Assembly: GCA_002010665.1 (NCBI GenBank)
Contig: MTON01000022.1
Span: 4,357 to 38,376, forward strand
Direction: 5' to 3'
Length of the DNA: 34,020 nt
DNA from: Candidatus Aminicenantes bacterium JdFR-78
GTDB taxonomy: Bacteria > Acidobacteriota > Aminicenantia > JdFR-78
Positions 9,213 to 15,885 of this stretch are shown here, piece by piece. The stretch's first letter is position 1; the number at the start of each line of letters is the position of its first letter. A program made the translations under genes and the position numbers. The notes under the pieces are model-generated. The model made no database searches and had not been told where the DNA came from. It was given only the letters and a program-made list of their open reading frames with translations.

Positions 9213-11394
9213 TTAATTTTTATAATAATTATCGAAAATCTTTTTTACCTTTGGCTTTTTATATTTGTTTAGCATTAAAACGATTCCTACTTTCTCTTCT
9301 CCTGGTTTTAAATCAATTTTAATGGATGACTTCTTACCTATTCTATATTTTCCTTTAATATTTTTTGAATCAATTTCAATTTTATATTCACCTGGTCCAA
9401 TGTTATCAAATCTAAATTCTCCTCTTGAGTTTGTAAAGGCCACAGAGAGTAAATTTCCATTTTTAAAAATATTAACTTGAATATTCGATAGAACTGGTTC
9501 TTTACTCTCGATTATCCCATTCTCATTTAAATCAAAAAACACTTTCCCTGAAATTATTCCTAATGGAATCAATATAAAATCCAATTTATATATCTTCTTC
9601 CCTTTTATCTCAATTTTTCTTTCTTCAAAAATTGGTTGATAAAAAGCTGGAACCTTTCTAAGGAGCAGGGAGACCTTATGTTCACCGGGCATTACTGATG
9701 ATATTTTATAATGACCATTTTTGTCTGTTTTTCCAATTATTCTCCCATCAAGAACAATCTCAATATCAGAGAAAACTTCCTCACCAGGATCTCTTATACT
9801 ATTCGAGTTTAAGTCAACAAAAACAAAGCCTTCTATTTCTCCTGTTCCCCTAAAAATATCAGCTATACTTTTAGCCTTTGTAAAAACTTCTCTTCTCCCC
9901 CATGTAAAACTTTTCGTGATACTGAAAAAAAATTGGTGATAGTATGTTCGATTAGTTTGTAAAAAAATATTTTCCATTAATGAGAAGCGATATTGAATTG
10001 AAAAATTAACTTTCAAAGGACGGAAATTATAATAAATACCAGCGCTTGCACCTATTCCCCGAGTTTTTTGTCCTGTTAATTTATCTTTCCCGAATGAATA
10101 ATTAAACTGAGAATTTATCATTAAATTGTATGAAGGTTTAATAGTAAATCCTGCTTGCAAACTTAAATCTTCTTTTTCAAAAATTTTCCATTTACTTTTT
10201 CTTTTAGTAAAATATGAATTCAAATATATGAGGGAGCCGTTTAAAAACAATTTTCTTAATTCTAATGTATAATCCAAATTTAAAAAATCTTGAGATGGAT
10301 CTAAAAAGTCTTCAAAATTTCCTCTATTAAACCTAAAACTCAAGTAAAATCTTCTATAACTCTTGAAGAGTGAAAGATAAAAGGAACTATAATAACTATC
10401 AGAAATTTTTAATCCTTTCCTTTCTGATTCTCTCTCACTCTTGCTTATTCTAATGGATATCGAAGGAAGGACCGGATAAGAAATATTTGCTCCATATGTG
10501 TAAGTCAAATAATCAGTAACAGGTCTTTCAAGTATTCTTTCGAGATTCTCATTATAGGTATCAATACTTGCAAATAGCGAAAAAACTTGAAATGGCTGAT
10601 AGGTTCCTATAAAAATATACCCTTCTCTATCTCTTTCCTGAATTCTCCCAATCTGGGGAAAATAAGGTGTTGCAAAATTATAATAAAATTGAAGGACTAA
10701 TTTCTCACTTTTAAAATAAGGACCAAATTTTAAAGAATAATCTCCTAAAGTCAAAGAATATTTAAAATCACCCAATAAATAAAAATTTCCTTTCACTCTT
10801 AAAGAACTGTCCAATGTTATAATATCCGAGTCCTTATTCCTGTTATTAAGAGCCAAATTTTTTCCTTTAATGTATCCTATTCCTAAGGTCCAATCCCTTG
10901 CTAATTTGAAAATACCTTTTAATCCATAAATAGAACTCTCCTTTATGTCACTTATCCCATAGAATTTTCCTCCGAATAGGATAAAAGAGACTCTATTTGA
11001 TTTTATTGTTAAATTTCCTCCTTTAATTCCTATGTATCTCGAAGGATTAAAAGATCCAAAAGGCAGTAAACTCGAAATTCTATAAGATGTATAACCAAAC
11101 TCAGCATTTATCTTGAAATCCCCGATTGGAATATCTTGGAGCTCGAGATTATAAAAAGTAATCTGTTTTCTATTATTATAAATTGAGCCGCTGATTGAAA
11201 AGCTTACTGAGCCAAATTGTAAAAAACTTTGTTGAAAATCCAGATAAAAGACATGGTATGAAAAAAAGGATTTATAATTGTTAAAAATTGATTGAGAAGT
11301 TTGATTCTGATAGGTCAGACTAAGTCTTCCTAATTCTTGTGCATTCAGAAAAATGCATAAGAAAAAAATAAAAAAAAAGCGGGAATCTCTTCAT
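9213..11394 (-). CDS. Outer-membrane beta-barrel with two C-terminal SdrD_B-like domains, usher-like; frameshift in T9
   Basis: No start codon exists in the 178 codons upstream of TTG 10856, although that frame stays open. ATG 11394, two bases after the chaperone stop, gives MKRFPLFF; eight T instead of nine at 11370-11378 would join it to the long frame. The repaired protein has about 726 residues: a signal peptide ending near LNAQE, residues about 20-500 rich in alternating amphipathic, aromatic strands (outer-membrane barrel), then two Ig-like SdrD_B/Cna_B-type domains at about 517-609 and 610-709. These open with acidic loops DLNSNSIRDPGE and DLNENGIIESKE that may bind calcium. Last gene of the fibre operon. 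Position and architecture suggest an usher-like secretion pore with C-terminal domains, but no direct usher signature is recognised. Confidence 0.7.
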
Positions 11395-11396
11395 TT

Positions 11397-12854
11397 TTAT
11401 TCTATTTTAAATTTTACATATGATATTAAAGGAGTAATTCCTTTATGAAAAACCACAAGTTCTGCAAAATAAATTCCTGGTTCAAGAATCTTCCCTAATT
11501 CTCCGGCGAGTTCCACAATTCTCCCAATCCTTTTAGCTTTTAAATCAATCTGAAGGCTAAAGTTTCCTTTAATATTTTTAATTTTAATAAAATTCTTATT
11601 CAATCCATTCTTAAGATTCAATCCATTTACTTTAGCTGAAAAAATGATTTTAGGCTTAGAAGGAAAGGGTGTTTTAATCTTTTCTCTAATAAGTTCCACA
11701 TTTCCTAATAGTATTTTAAGCCCCTCCATATCCTTTAGAATTTCATAATTTATCTTATTCTTTAAATCAATCACGATTCTTGCAATTTTTTCAGGATGAA
11801 TTTGATACTGTGAGGTTCTTATTGAAACTATTTTATTTGAATCAACTTTAATTACCCTCGGAGATATTTTATTATCAACTCCCTTTATATCAATTACGAG
11901 TCTAAAAGGATTTTCGAGAAATAAACTGGAATAATTTAAAGAACCGTTACTTTTTATCTTTATAATTATTCCATCATTTACATTTTCTATTTTTAAATCG
12001 TTAATTTCCTTTGCAGGTTTTTTGCTTGCTTCGATTATTTTTGCCTCAAACTCTTCAATTTTTACATCCTTCAAAATATTAATTGATTTCTCAGCTTCAA
12101 GATTCTCTTTTCCTCCATAATCGATTTCAGCAATTAAACGGTAATTATCAGGTGGAAGATCTTTCCCAATTTCCCCCCTGAATATTCTTATCTGCTCTCT
12201 TAAAACCGGAGACGCATATTCATTAATTTTGGCTTTAAATACTTTTTCTCTTTCACTATTTAAAATTATTAAATTTCCTTTAGGCCTTATATGAACATTT
12301 CCTTTATTTTTTAATAATATTGAATATTCAATGCTTTCTTTTTTTAAGTTTTCTTTCAAATAAAAATCCAATATTTCAACTTTTTTTTCTATTTTCCCCT
12401 TCGTTGATGCATAAACAACTGCTCCAAGTCTTGTTGAAAGAAAAACCTGATGCCCACGCGCCTTCTCATAACCTGAAGGAACAGTTTGAAAAAATATCAT
12501 TCCGTGAAGTTCGCCATTAAAATTTTTAGGCATTCGGACTGTAAATCTGACCCATTTTTCCTCATCTGGCTCAAGTTTAAAGAAGGTTGGATTTATTCTT
12601 ATAAATGGAGAGACAGAATTTTTAATAGTTCCAGGATCATAAAACATTAAGGAACCTTCCTCATTTATTGTAAAATCTGATGGATAGACCTTCACATAAA
12701 CTTTTGCATTTGCCATATTTCTTACCCTAATTGCATCAGTATATAATTTACCTGGTGAAACAGAAAATATAAATCTAACAGGAGAGATTAGGATTGACGA
12801 ATAAAGAGACTGAAACATAACTAAAATAAGGAAAACCATTAAAATTTTTCTCAT
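11397..12854 (-). CDS. Periplasmic PapD-like chaperone fused to an AMIN domain
   Basis: A 485-residue exported protein. Residues 1-20 are a signal peptide (ILMVFLILVMF). Residues about 21-260 resemble fimbrial chaperones: ISPVRFIFSVSPG, then VRNMANAKVYVKVYPSDF, then SPFIRINPTFFKLEPDEEKWVRFTVRMP with the pattern of the chaperone strand before the second Ig domain. Residues about 285-385 look like an AMIN domain (NPFRLVIDIKG, RTSQYQIHP, ARIVIDL, LKILLG), a fold linked to peptidoglycan binding in AmiC and PilQ. The last 90 residues form another beta domain. An AGGTGA ribosome-binding site precedes ATG 12854. It follows subunit 4 by 7 bases and precedes the barrel by 2. Gram-positive DUF916 proteins share the PapD-like pattern, but the context here is Gram-negative. 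Confidence 0.75.
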   Translation of the reverse strand: MRKILMVFLILVMFQSLYSSILISPVRFIFSVSPGKLYTDAIRVRNMANAKVYVKVYPSDFTINEEGSLMFYDPGTIKNSVSPFIRINPTFFKLEPDEEKWVRFTVRMPKNFNGELHGMIFFQTVPSGYEKARGHQVFLSTRLGAVVYASTKGKIEKKVEILDFYLKENLKKESIEYSILLKNKGNVHIRPKGNLIILNSEREKVFKAKINEYASPVLREQIRIFRGEIGKDLPPDNYRLIAEIDYGGKENLEAEKSINILKDVKIEEFEAKIIEASKKPAKEINDLKIENVNDGIIIKIKSNGSLNYSSLFLENPFRLVIDIKGVDNKISPRVIKVDSNKIVSIRTSQYQIHPEKIARIVIDLKNKINYEILKDMEGLKILLGNVELIREKIKTPFPSKPKIIFSAKVNGLNLKNGLNKNFIKIKNIKGNFSLQIDLKAKRIGRIVELAGELGKILEPGIYFAELVVFHKGITPLISYVKFKIE

Positions 12855-12861
12855 ATCTCAC

Positions 12862-13452
12862 CTATATTGAACTTAATAAAAATGTAATTTGCCAGGAATA
12901 ATTTCCTGGTTTATCATCGAATTCAATCATTAATGCCAAATCATAGTATAAATAAAATGTTCCAGGCTGTCCATTTGCAATAATTTGCGGATTATTTGTA
13001 AAAGGAGTATATTCTGTTTCTGAGTCTTCTTTAAACCACAATTGACCTACTTCAATTGATGGGTCACCAATAATCTGTGCACTTACACTTAATTGCCATC
13101 TTGTTGAACTGTGTATTTTTATTGCAATGGTTGAATTTGGATGATAAAATTCGCTATTTCCTCCTGTTTGAGGAGAAAATTCATAAATAGCACCTTTACA
13201 ATTTACATCATCAAAACTGCTAGCACCCAATGGCCTTCCCATTAAACCCGAAAAATTTCCTCCTATACTCATTGATCCCCATGGATCAATTTTACCAAAA
13301 TTAATTGCCTCCGTTATAGTATATTCATTATCAGGGTCTGGCCCATCAATTAATAATTGAAAACCTGTCTCCCGTGAGTTCTGAGGATTTAACGTAGTAT
13401 TAAAAAATATAAAAACAATAATTAATAAAAAAATTTTAAATTTCATTTTCAT
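12862..13452 (-). CDS. Secreted fibre subunit 4, possible tip subunit
   Basis: A 196-residue exported protein, third of three closely related subunits. I chose ATG 13452 because its ATGA overlaps the stop of subunit 3 and it places a signal peptide (FKIFLLIIVFIFFNTTLNPQ) at the N-terminus; ATG 13446 is also possible. The mature part shares with subunits 2 and 3 the patterns LLIDG, NFGKIDPWG, TGGNSEFYHPNS, RWQLSVSAQ, LWFKED and a final YYDLALMIEFDDKPGNYSW strand. It lacks the alternating strand that follows the signal peptide in subunits 1-3 and begins almost directly at the first shared strand. It also has only one mature Cys. This would fit an end-of-fibre subunit, which is inference. Confidence 0.7.
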   Translation of the reverse strand: MKMKFKIFLLIIVFIFFNTTLNPQNSRETGFQLLIDGPDPDNEYTITEAINFGKIDPWGSMSIGGNFSGLMGRPLGASSFDDVNCKGAIYEFSPQTGGNSEFYHPNSTIAIKIHSSTRWQLSVSAQIIGDPSIEVGQLWFKEDSETEYTPFTNNPQIIANGQPGTFYLYYDLALMIEFDDKPGNYSWQITFLLSSI

Positions 13453-14105
13453 ATAGAAGTAATAGTATAAGTTATCCTCCAAATATTTGTTCCAGGTTCA
13501 TCTTCATATTCAACAAGTAGACCATAATCGTGATAAAAAAAACGAAATGTAAATCCTCCAGAGGCAATCAATACATTTGATGTTGAAAAATCCGTATAAC
13601 CTTGATAGCCAATTGCTGAAGTCGAATCATCTTTCCATTTTAATTGATCAATTGTTACATTTTGAGTATTTGCTATAAGCTGAGCACTCACTGTAAGTTG
13701 CCATCTCCCCCATGAAAATATTCTTATTGCTAATGCTGAATTAGGATGCCGAGTCCAGAAGTTCCCGCCGGTTTGAGAAAATAATGGATAAAAAGAACCA
13801 ATACATGCGGGGTCATTTGAGGAAGAAAGGGGAAGACCTGTAGAATCAACAGGTGTTCCTCTTATACCATTTACATTGGGATTACCAGAGGGGGCACCTG
13901 TAATCGGTGACCCCCTCGCATCCAAATTTCCAAAATCACATCTCTCATCTCTGCTCATACCCCATCCTTGATCAGTTCCATCAATCCCAAATAAAAGCAC
14001 TTGTTGTGGCTGAGCATTCACCACTATTGTTGCTGTCTGTTGGGTATTTAAGACACTATAATTTAAAAAAATGAACAGTAAAATCAGCAGGAATATTTTT
14101 TTCAT
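13449..14105 (-). CDS. Secreted fibre subunit 3
   Basis: A 218-residue exported protein with signal peptide MKKIFLLILLFIFLNYS. Right after the signal comes an alternating hydrophobic strand, QTATIVVNAQ, then VLLFGIDGTD, CDFGNLDARG, ACIGSFYPLFSQTGGN, RWQLTVSAQL, IDQLKWKDDST and the terminal strand pair YHDYGLLVEYEDEPG and WRITYTITSI. Two cysteines (ERC and PAC) could form a disulfide. It is a clear paralogue of subunit 2, most likely by tandem duplication. The Ig-like, FG-containing pattern recalls spore-coat-U/fimbrial subunits, but I cannot assign a family firmly. It starts 11 bases after subunit 2 and overlaps subunit 4 by ATGA. Confidence 0.75.
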   Translation of the reverse strand: MKKIFLLILLFIFLNYSVLNTQQTATIVVNAQPQQVLLFGIDGTDQGWGMSRDERCDFGNLDARGSPITGAPSGNPNVNGIRGTPVDSTGLPLSSSNDPACIGSFYPLFSQTGGNFWTRHPNSALAIRIFSWGRWQLTVSAQLIANTQNVTIDQLKWKDDSTSAIGYQGYTDFSTSNVLIASGGFTFRFFYHDYGLLVEYEDEPGTNIWRITYTITSI

Positions 14106-14116
14106 AAATTCTCAAT

Positions 14117-14812
14117 TTATTGAGCAGTAAGAGTATAAGTAACTGTCCATGTATTTGTGCCAGGTTCGTCTTCAAACTGAACAAGTAAGCCATAATCATG
14201 ATAGAGAAATGCACGATAAAAAATACCTGTGAATGTGTCAATGTTTGTAAGACCGGTTGAAAAATCTGTATAATCAGTATACCCCCGAGAAGTGCTAGTG
14301 CTATCATCTTTCCACTTTAACTGATCAATGGTAACATTTGTAGTATTTGAACTTAATGAAGCAGTAACATCAAGGCTAAATGAAGTTCCACTCGCTTGAA
14401 CACCTAAAGCAAATATACCAATACCAGCACCCGTTCTATCTGTGGCAGAATTTCCACCAGTTGCATATAAAATATGGTAGAAAGAACCATCACAAGTAGG
14501 ATCGTAAGGGCTTGTGAGTGGATTTCCTGAAGCGTCTACAGGAGTTCCAGTTATATTATTCACCATGCTATCGCCACCAGTAATTGCTGTTCCAATAGCA
14601 TCTACATTCCCAAAATTACAATTTTCGTTCTGACTATAATCGCCTCCTAACAAATTATTTCCATCATCAGTGCCATCTACTAAGAGAACCAAAACAGATT
14701 GAAACTGAGCACTAACTGTAACATTGGCAGTTTGCTGTGTATTAACTAATGGAACACTTAAGAAAAAACAAAGAGTTAAAGCTAAACTTCCTACAAGAAA
14801 TTTCTTTAACAT
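14117..14812 (-). CDS. Secreted fibre subunit 2
   Basis: A 231-residue exported protein with signal peptide KKFLVGSLALTLCFFLSVPL. The mature N-terminus QTANVTVSAQFQSVLVLLVDG is an alternating strand, followed by CNFGNVDAIG, TCDGSFYHILYATGGN, SFSLDVTASL, IDQLKWKDDST, YHDYGLLVQFEDEPG and a final strand WTVTYTLTAQ. Cys in ENC and PTC match those of subunit 3. It is the first gene of the main operon (subunits 2-4, chaperone, barrel) and has a strong GGAGGGAGG ribosome-binding site. Its leader carries a sigma-54 and a sigma-70 promoter match. The ribosome-binding region is complementary to the 3' end of the subunit 1 mRNA. Confidence 0.78.
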   Translation of the reverse strand: MLKKFLVGSLALTLCFFLSVPLVNTQQTANVTVSAQFQSVLVLLVDGTDDGNNLLGGDYSQNENCNFGNVDAIGTAITGGDSMVNNITGTPVDASGNPLTSPYDPTCDGSFYHILYATGGNSATDRTGAGIGIFALGVQASGTSFSLDVTASLSSNTTNVTIDQLKWKDDSTSTSRGYTDYTDFSTGLTNIDTFTGIFYRAFLYHDYGLLVQFEDEPGTNTWTVTYTLTAQ

Positions 14813-14823
14813 TTGTGCCTCCC
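14805..14823 (-). promoter_or_regulatory. Ribosome-binding site and start of subunit 2, target of a 19-nt complementary element
   Basis: On the minus strand GGGAGGCACAAATGTTAAA holds part of the Shine-Dalgarno sequence, the ATG and the next codons of subunit 2. Its RNA can pair over 19 continuous positions (18 Watson-Crick, one G.U) with the minus-strand RNA of 15077-15095, just after the subunit 1 stop codon. The two sites form an inverted repeat flanking 253 bases. Confidence 0.7.
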
Positions 14824-14837
14824 TCCTTTAATTTTTT

Positions 14838-14853
14838 GGCAAATAGGTTTCTG
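14838..14853 (-). repeat. Leader element complementary to the subunit 1 leader
   Basis: The minus-strand leader of subunit 2 contains CAGAAACCTATTTGCC. The exact reverse complement lies in the minus-strand leader of subunit 1 at 15653-15668, so the two mRNAs could pair over 16 nt. Both copies lie about 15-30 bases after predicted transcription starts. Confidence 0.6.
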
Positions 14854-14875
14854 TCCTCCCTCTCGGAGTAATTTT

Positions 14876-14904
14876 AAAATAACATAAAATTAAAAATTTG
14901 TCAA
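14876..14904 (-). promoter_or_regulatory. Sigma-70 type promoter before subunit 2
   Basis: On the minus strand TTGACA (14904-14899), 17 bases, then TATTTT (14881-14876). The transcript would start near 14869 and have a leader of about 57 bases. It lies downstream of the sigma-54 match, so subunits 2-4, chaperone and barrel may have a basal as well as an activator-dependent promoter. Confidence 0.5.
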
Positions 14905-14939
14905 AGTTAAATCCTTTCATTCTCTACATGAAAAAACAT

Positions 14940-14954
14940 GCAAATTTTATGCCA
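14940..14954 (-). promoter_or_regulatory. Sigma-54 promoter match before subunit 2
   Basis: The minus strand reads TGGCAT, 5 bases, TTGC, differing from the sigma-54 consensus TGGCAC-N5-TTGC at one position. Predicted start is near 14928, about 116 bases before the subunit 2 start codon. A TGTC-N8-GACA dyad is centred 74 bases upstream of the GG. Confidence 0.55.
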
Positions 14955-15018
14955 TCATTTAACTCGTTGATAATAAATATGTTATGAATTTAAGAAAAAG
15001 GTAAAATTTGACAAATTA

Positions 15019-15034
15019 TGTCAAAAGCTTGACA
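15019..15034. promoter_or_regulatory. TGTC-N8-GACA dyad, candidate activator site for the subunit 2 promoter
   Basis: TGTCAAAAGCTTGACA has 6-base inverted arms and the same TGTC-N8-GACA layout as the dyad before the subunit 1 promoter. Further TTTGACA/TGTCAAA half-sites flank it (15007-15045). The outer TGT-N10-ACA format is that of upstream activator sites of some sigma-54 activators such as NifA. Confidence 0.5.
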
Positions 15035-15050
15035 TAAATCGTCAAAATAG

Positions 15051-15076
15051 AAGACACCCCTTAAGGGATGTCTTCC
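15051..15076 (-). terminator. Intrinsic terminator after subunit 1
   Basis: The minus strand carries inverted arms GAAGACA.CCCTT / AAGGG.TGTCTTC with one G.T-type mismatch, giving a long GC-containing hairpin, followed by CTATTTTGACG. It starts 24 bases after the subunit 1 stop and would largely separate subunit 1 from the downstream operon. Confidence 0.65.
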
Positions 15077-15095
15077 GGGAGGCACAAATGCTAAA
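15077..15095 (-). promoter_or_regulatory. 3'-UTR element complementary to the subunit 2 translation start
   Basis: Between the subunit 1 stop codon and its terminator the minus strand reads TTTAGCATTTGTGCCTCCC. As RNA it pairs with the Shine-Dalgarno/ATG region of subunit 2 (14805-14823) over 19 bases. In a read-through transcript it would hide that ribosome-binding site; as a free mRNA end it could act in trans. Read as DNA it is the second half of an inverted repeat. Confidence 0.55.
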
Positions 15096-15100
15096 TTTAT

Positions 15101-15613
15101 CTACAGAACAATCAATGTATATGTGATTATTTGAGTGAAATCTTGAGAGAAGGAGGGGGACTTCACCCAATAATAATTTATAACTCCTTCATAATAGCCA
15201 GACTTATTCCATGTCGCCATTACTTGAGATGAATTATTACTTAAGATTCCATCTACAAATCCTTCACCCTTTGCATGCCAAGCAATATTTGAAATTGGAA
15301 ATGTTTTTCCATCACTACTTATTAAATCTCCATTCGCTTGAACGTGTAACTGAACAACCTGTCCTTTTGGAATTGAAAGTCTTACTCTAATATAAATGGG
15401 GTTTTCTTCTATACTAAATTTTGTATTTAAAAGAGCGCCAGCAGCGCCAGCGCTCCTATATATATGGGAGGGGGTGAGTACTTCTAACATTAAAACAGGC
15501 TTTATATTAACATTTACTCCAATTGTTGCCTGGGCGAAAATATTTGGGAAATATAATAGACCAACTAAAAATACACCTGCTAACGCGATCAATTTTACTT
15601 TCTTAAACTTCAT
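15101..15613 (-). CDS. Secreted fibre subunit 1, separately transcribed
   Basis: A 170-residue exported protein: signal peptide to about residue 27 (LIALAGVFLVGLLYFPNIFA), then alternating strand QATIGVNVNIKPVLMLEV, a beta-rich core (IYIRVRLSIPKG, VVQLHVQANGDLIS, ISNIAWHAKGEG) and a final strand QIITYTLIVL. The stretch QLHVQANGDL...ISNIAWHAKG matches WQLTVSAQL...IDQLKWKDD of subunits 2-3, so it is a shorter, divergent relative. It has no mature cysteine. It has its own sigma-54 promoter, an AAAGGAG ribosome-binding site and its own terminator. This would suit a major subunit needed in excess, which is inference. Confidence 0.75.
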   Translation of the reverse strand: MKFKKVKLIALAGVFLVGLLYFPNIFAQATIGVNVNIKPVLMLEVLTPSHIYRSAGAAGALLNTKFSIEENPIYIRVRLSIPKGQVVQLHVQANGDLISSDGKTFPISNIAWHAKGEGFVDGILSNNSSQVMATWNKSGYYEGVINYYWVKSPSFSQDFTQIITYTLIVL

Positions 15614-15652
15614 TTCTGTTCACTCCTTTCGTGCCCACCCACCCACCACTTC

Positions 15653-15668
15653 CAGAAACCTATTTGCC
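15653..15668 (-). repeat. Leader element complementary to the subunit 2 leader
   Basis: The minus-strand leader of subunit 1 contains GGCAAATAGGTTTCTG, the exact reverse complement of 14838-14853 in the subunit 2 leader. Just downstream (15633-15649) the leader has the G-rich stretch GGTGGGTGGGTGGG, unusual in this AT-rich sequence, ahead of the ribosome-binding site. Confidence 0.6.
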
Positions 15669-15693
15669 TTCTGTTTCCGGCACTATTTCTTCT

Positions 15694-15708
15694 GCAAGGA
15701 TTGTGCCA
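15694..15708 (-). promoter_or_regulatory. Sigma-54 promoter of subunit 1
   Basis: The minus strand reads TGGCACAATCCTTGC, a perfect TGGCAC-N5-TTGC sigma-54 promoter. Predicted start near 15682 leaves a leader of about 69 bases. A perfect dyad lies 80 bases upstream and the gene for a sigma-54 activator is the next gene upstream, which makes this a strong call. Confidence 0.85.
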
Positions 15709-15721
15709 AGTTTTTTATTTC

Positions 15722-15746
15722 TAAGTTATTGAAAAATAATAACTTA
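15722..15746. repeat. Perfect 9-base inverted repeat between activator site and promoter
   Basis: TAAGTTATT and AATAACTTA are perfect inverted arms around a 7-base AT-only-plus-G centre. It lies between the TGTC-N8-GACA dyad and the -24 element. It has no T tract on the minus strand, so it is more likely a protein site or a DNA-bend element than a terminator for the activator gene. Confidence 0.5.
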
Positions 15747-15777
15747 TAAACACTCAAAAAATTCATAAAATTAATTT

Positions 15778-15795
15778 GTGTCCGAAATCGGACAC
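15778..15795. promoter_or_regulatory. Perfect dyad, candidate activator site of the subunit 1 promoter
   Basis: GTGTCCGA and TCGGACAC are perfect 8-base inverted arms around AA, centred 80 bases upstream of the -24 GG of the sigma-54 promoter, a normal distance for an enhancer site. A degenerate relative (GTGTTCGGAAATGTTACA) lies at 15868-15885, next to the stop codon of the activator gene. Confidence 0.7.
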
Positions 15796-15885
15796 TTATA
15801 TATCAGTATTTATAGCATTATTTTAGTGAATCAAATTATGGGAAGTCGCTTTATATTTTGGATAGAGGTGTTCGGAAATGTTACA

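Noticed and set aside
11397..12854. Gram-positive WxL-system protein (DUF916-like)
   Set aside because: The PapD-like pattern overlaps, but there is no WxL motif or membrane anchor, and the adjacent outer-membrane barrel argues for a Gram-negative chaperone.
14056..14307. Open frame of 83 codons on the minus strand between subunits 2 and 3
   Set aside because: It overlaps the end of subunit 2 and the start of subunit 3 in another frame; the paralogy of the subunits supports their frames instead.
15088..15120. Plus-strand ribosome-binding site plus ATG (GGGAGGCACAAATG) after subunit 1
   Set aside because: The frame ends after eleven codons; the sequence is better explained as the mirror copy of the subunit 2 start region.
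15614..15693. Cyclic-di-GMP riboswitch in the subunit 1 leader
   Set aside because: The GGCAAA stretch was suggestive given the HD-GYP gene, but the rest of the GEMM consensus is absent and the leader is short.
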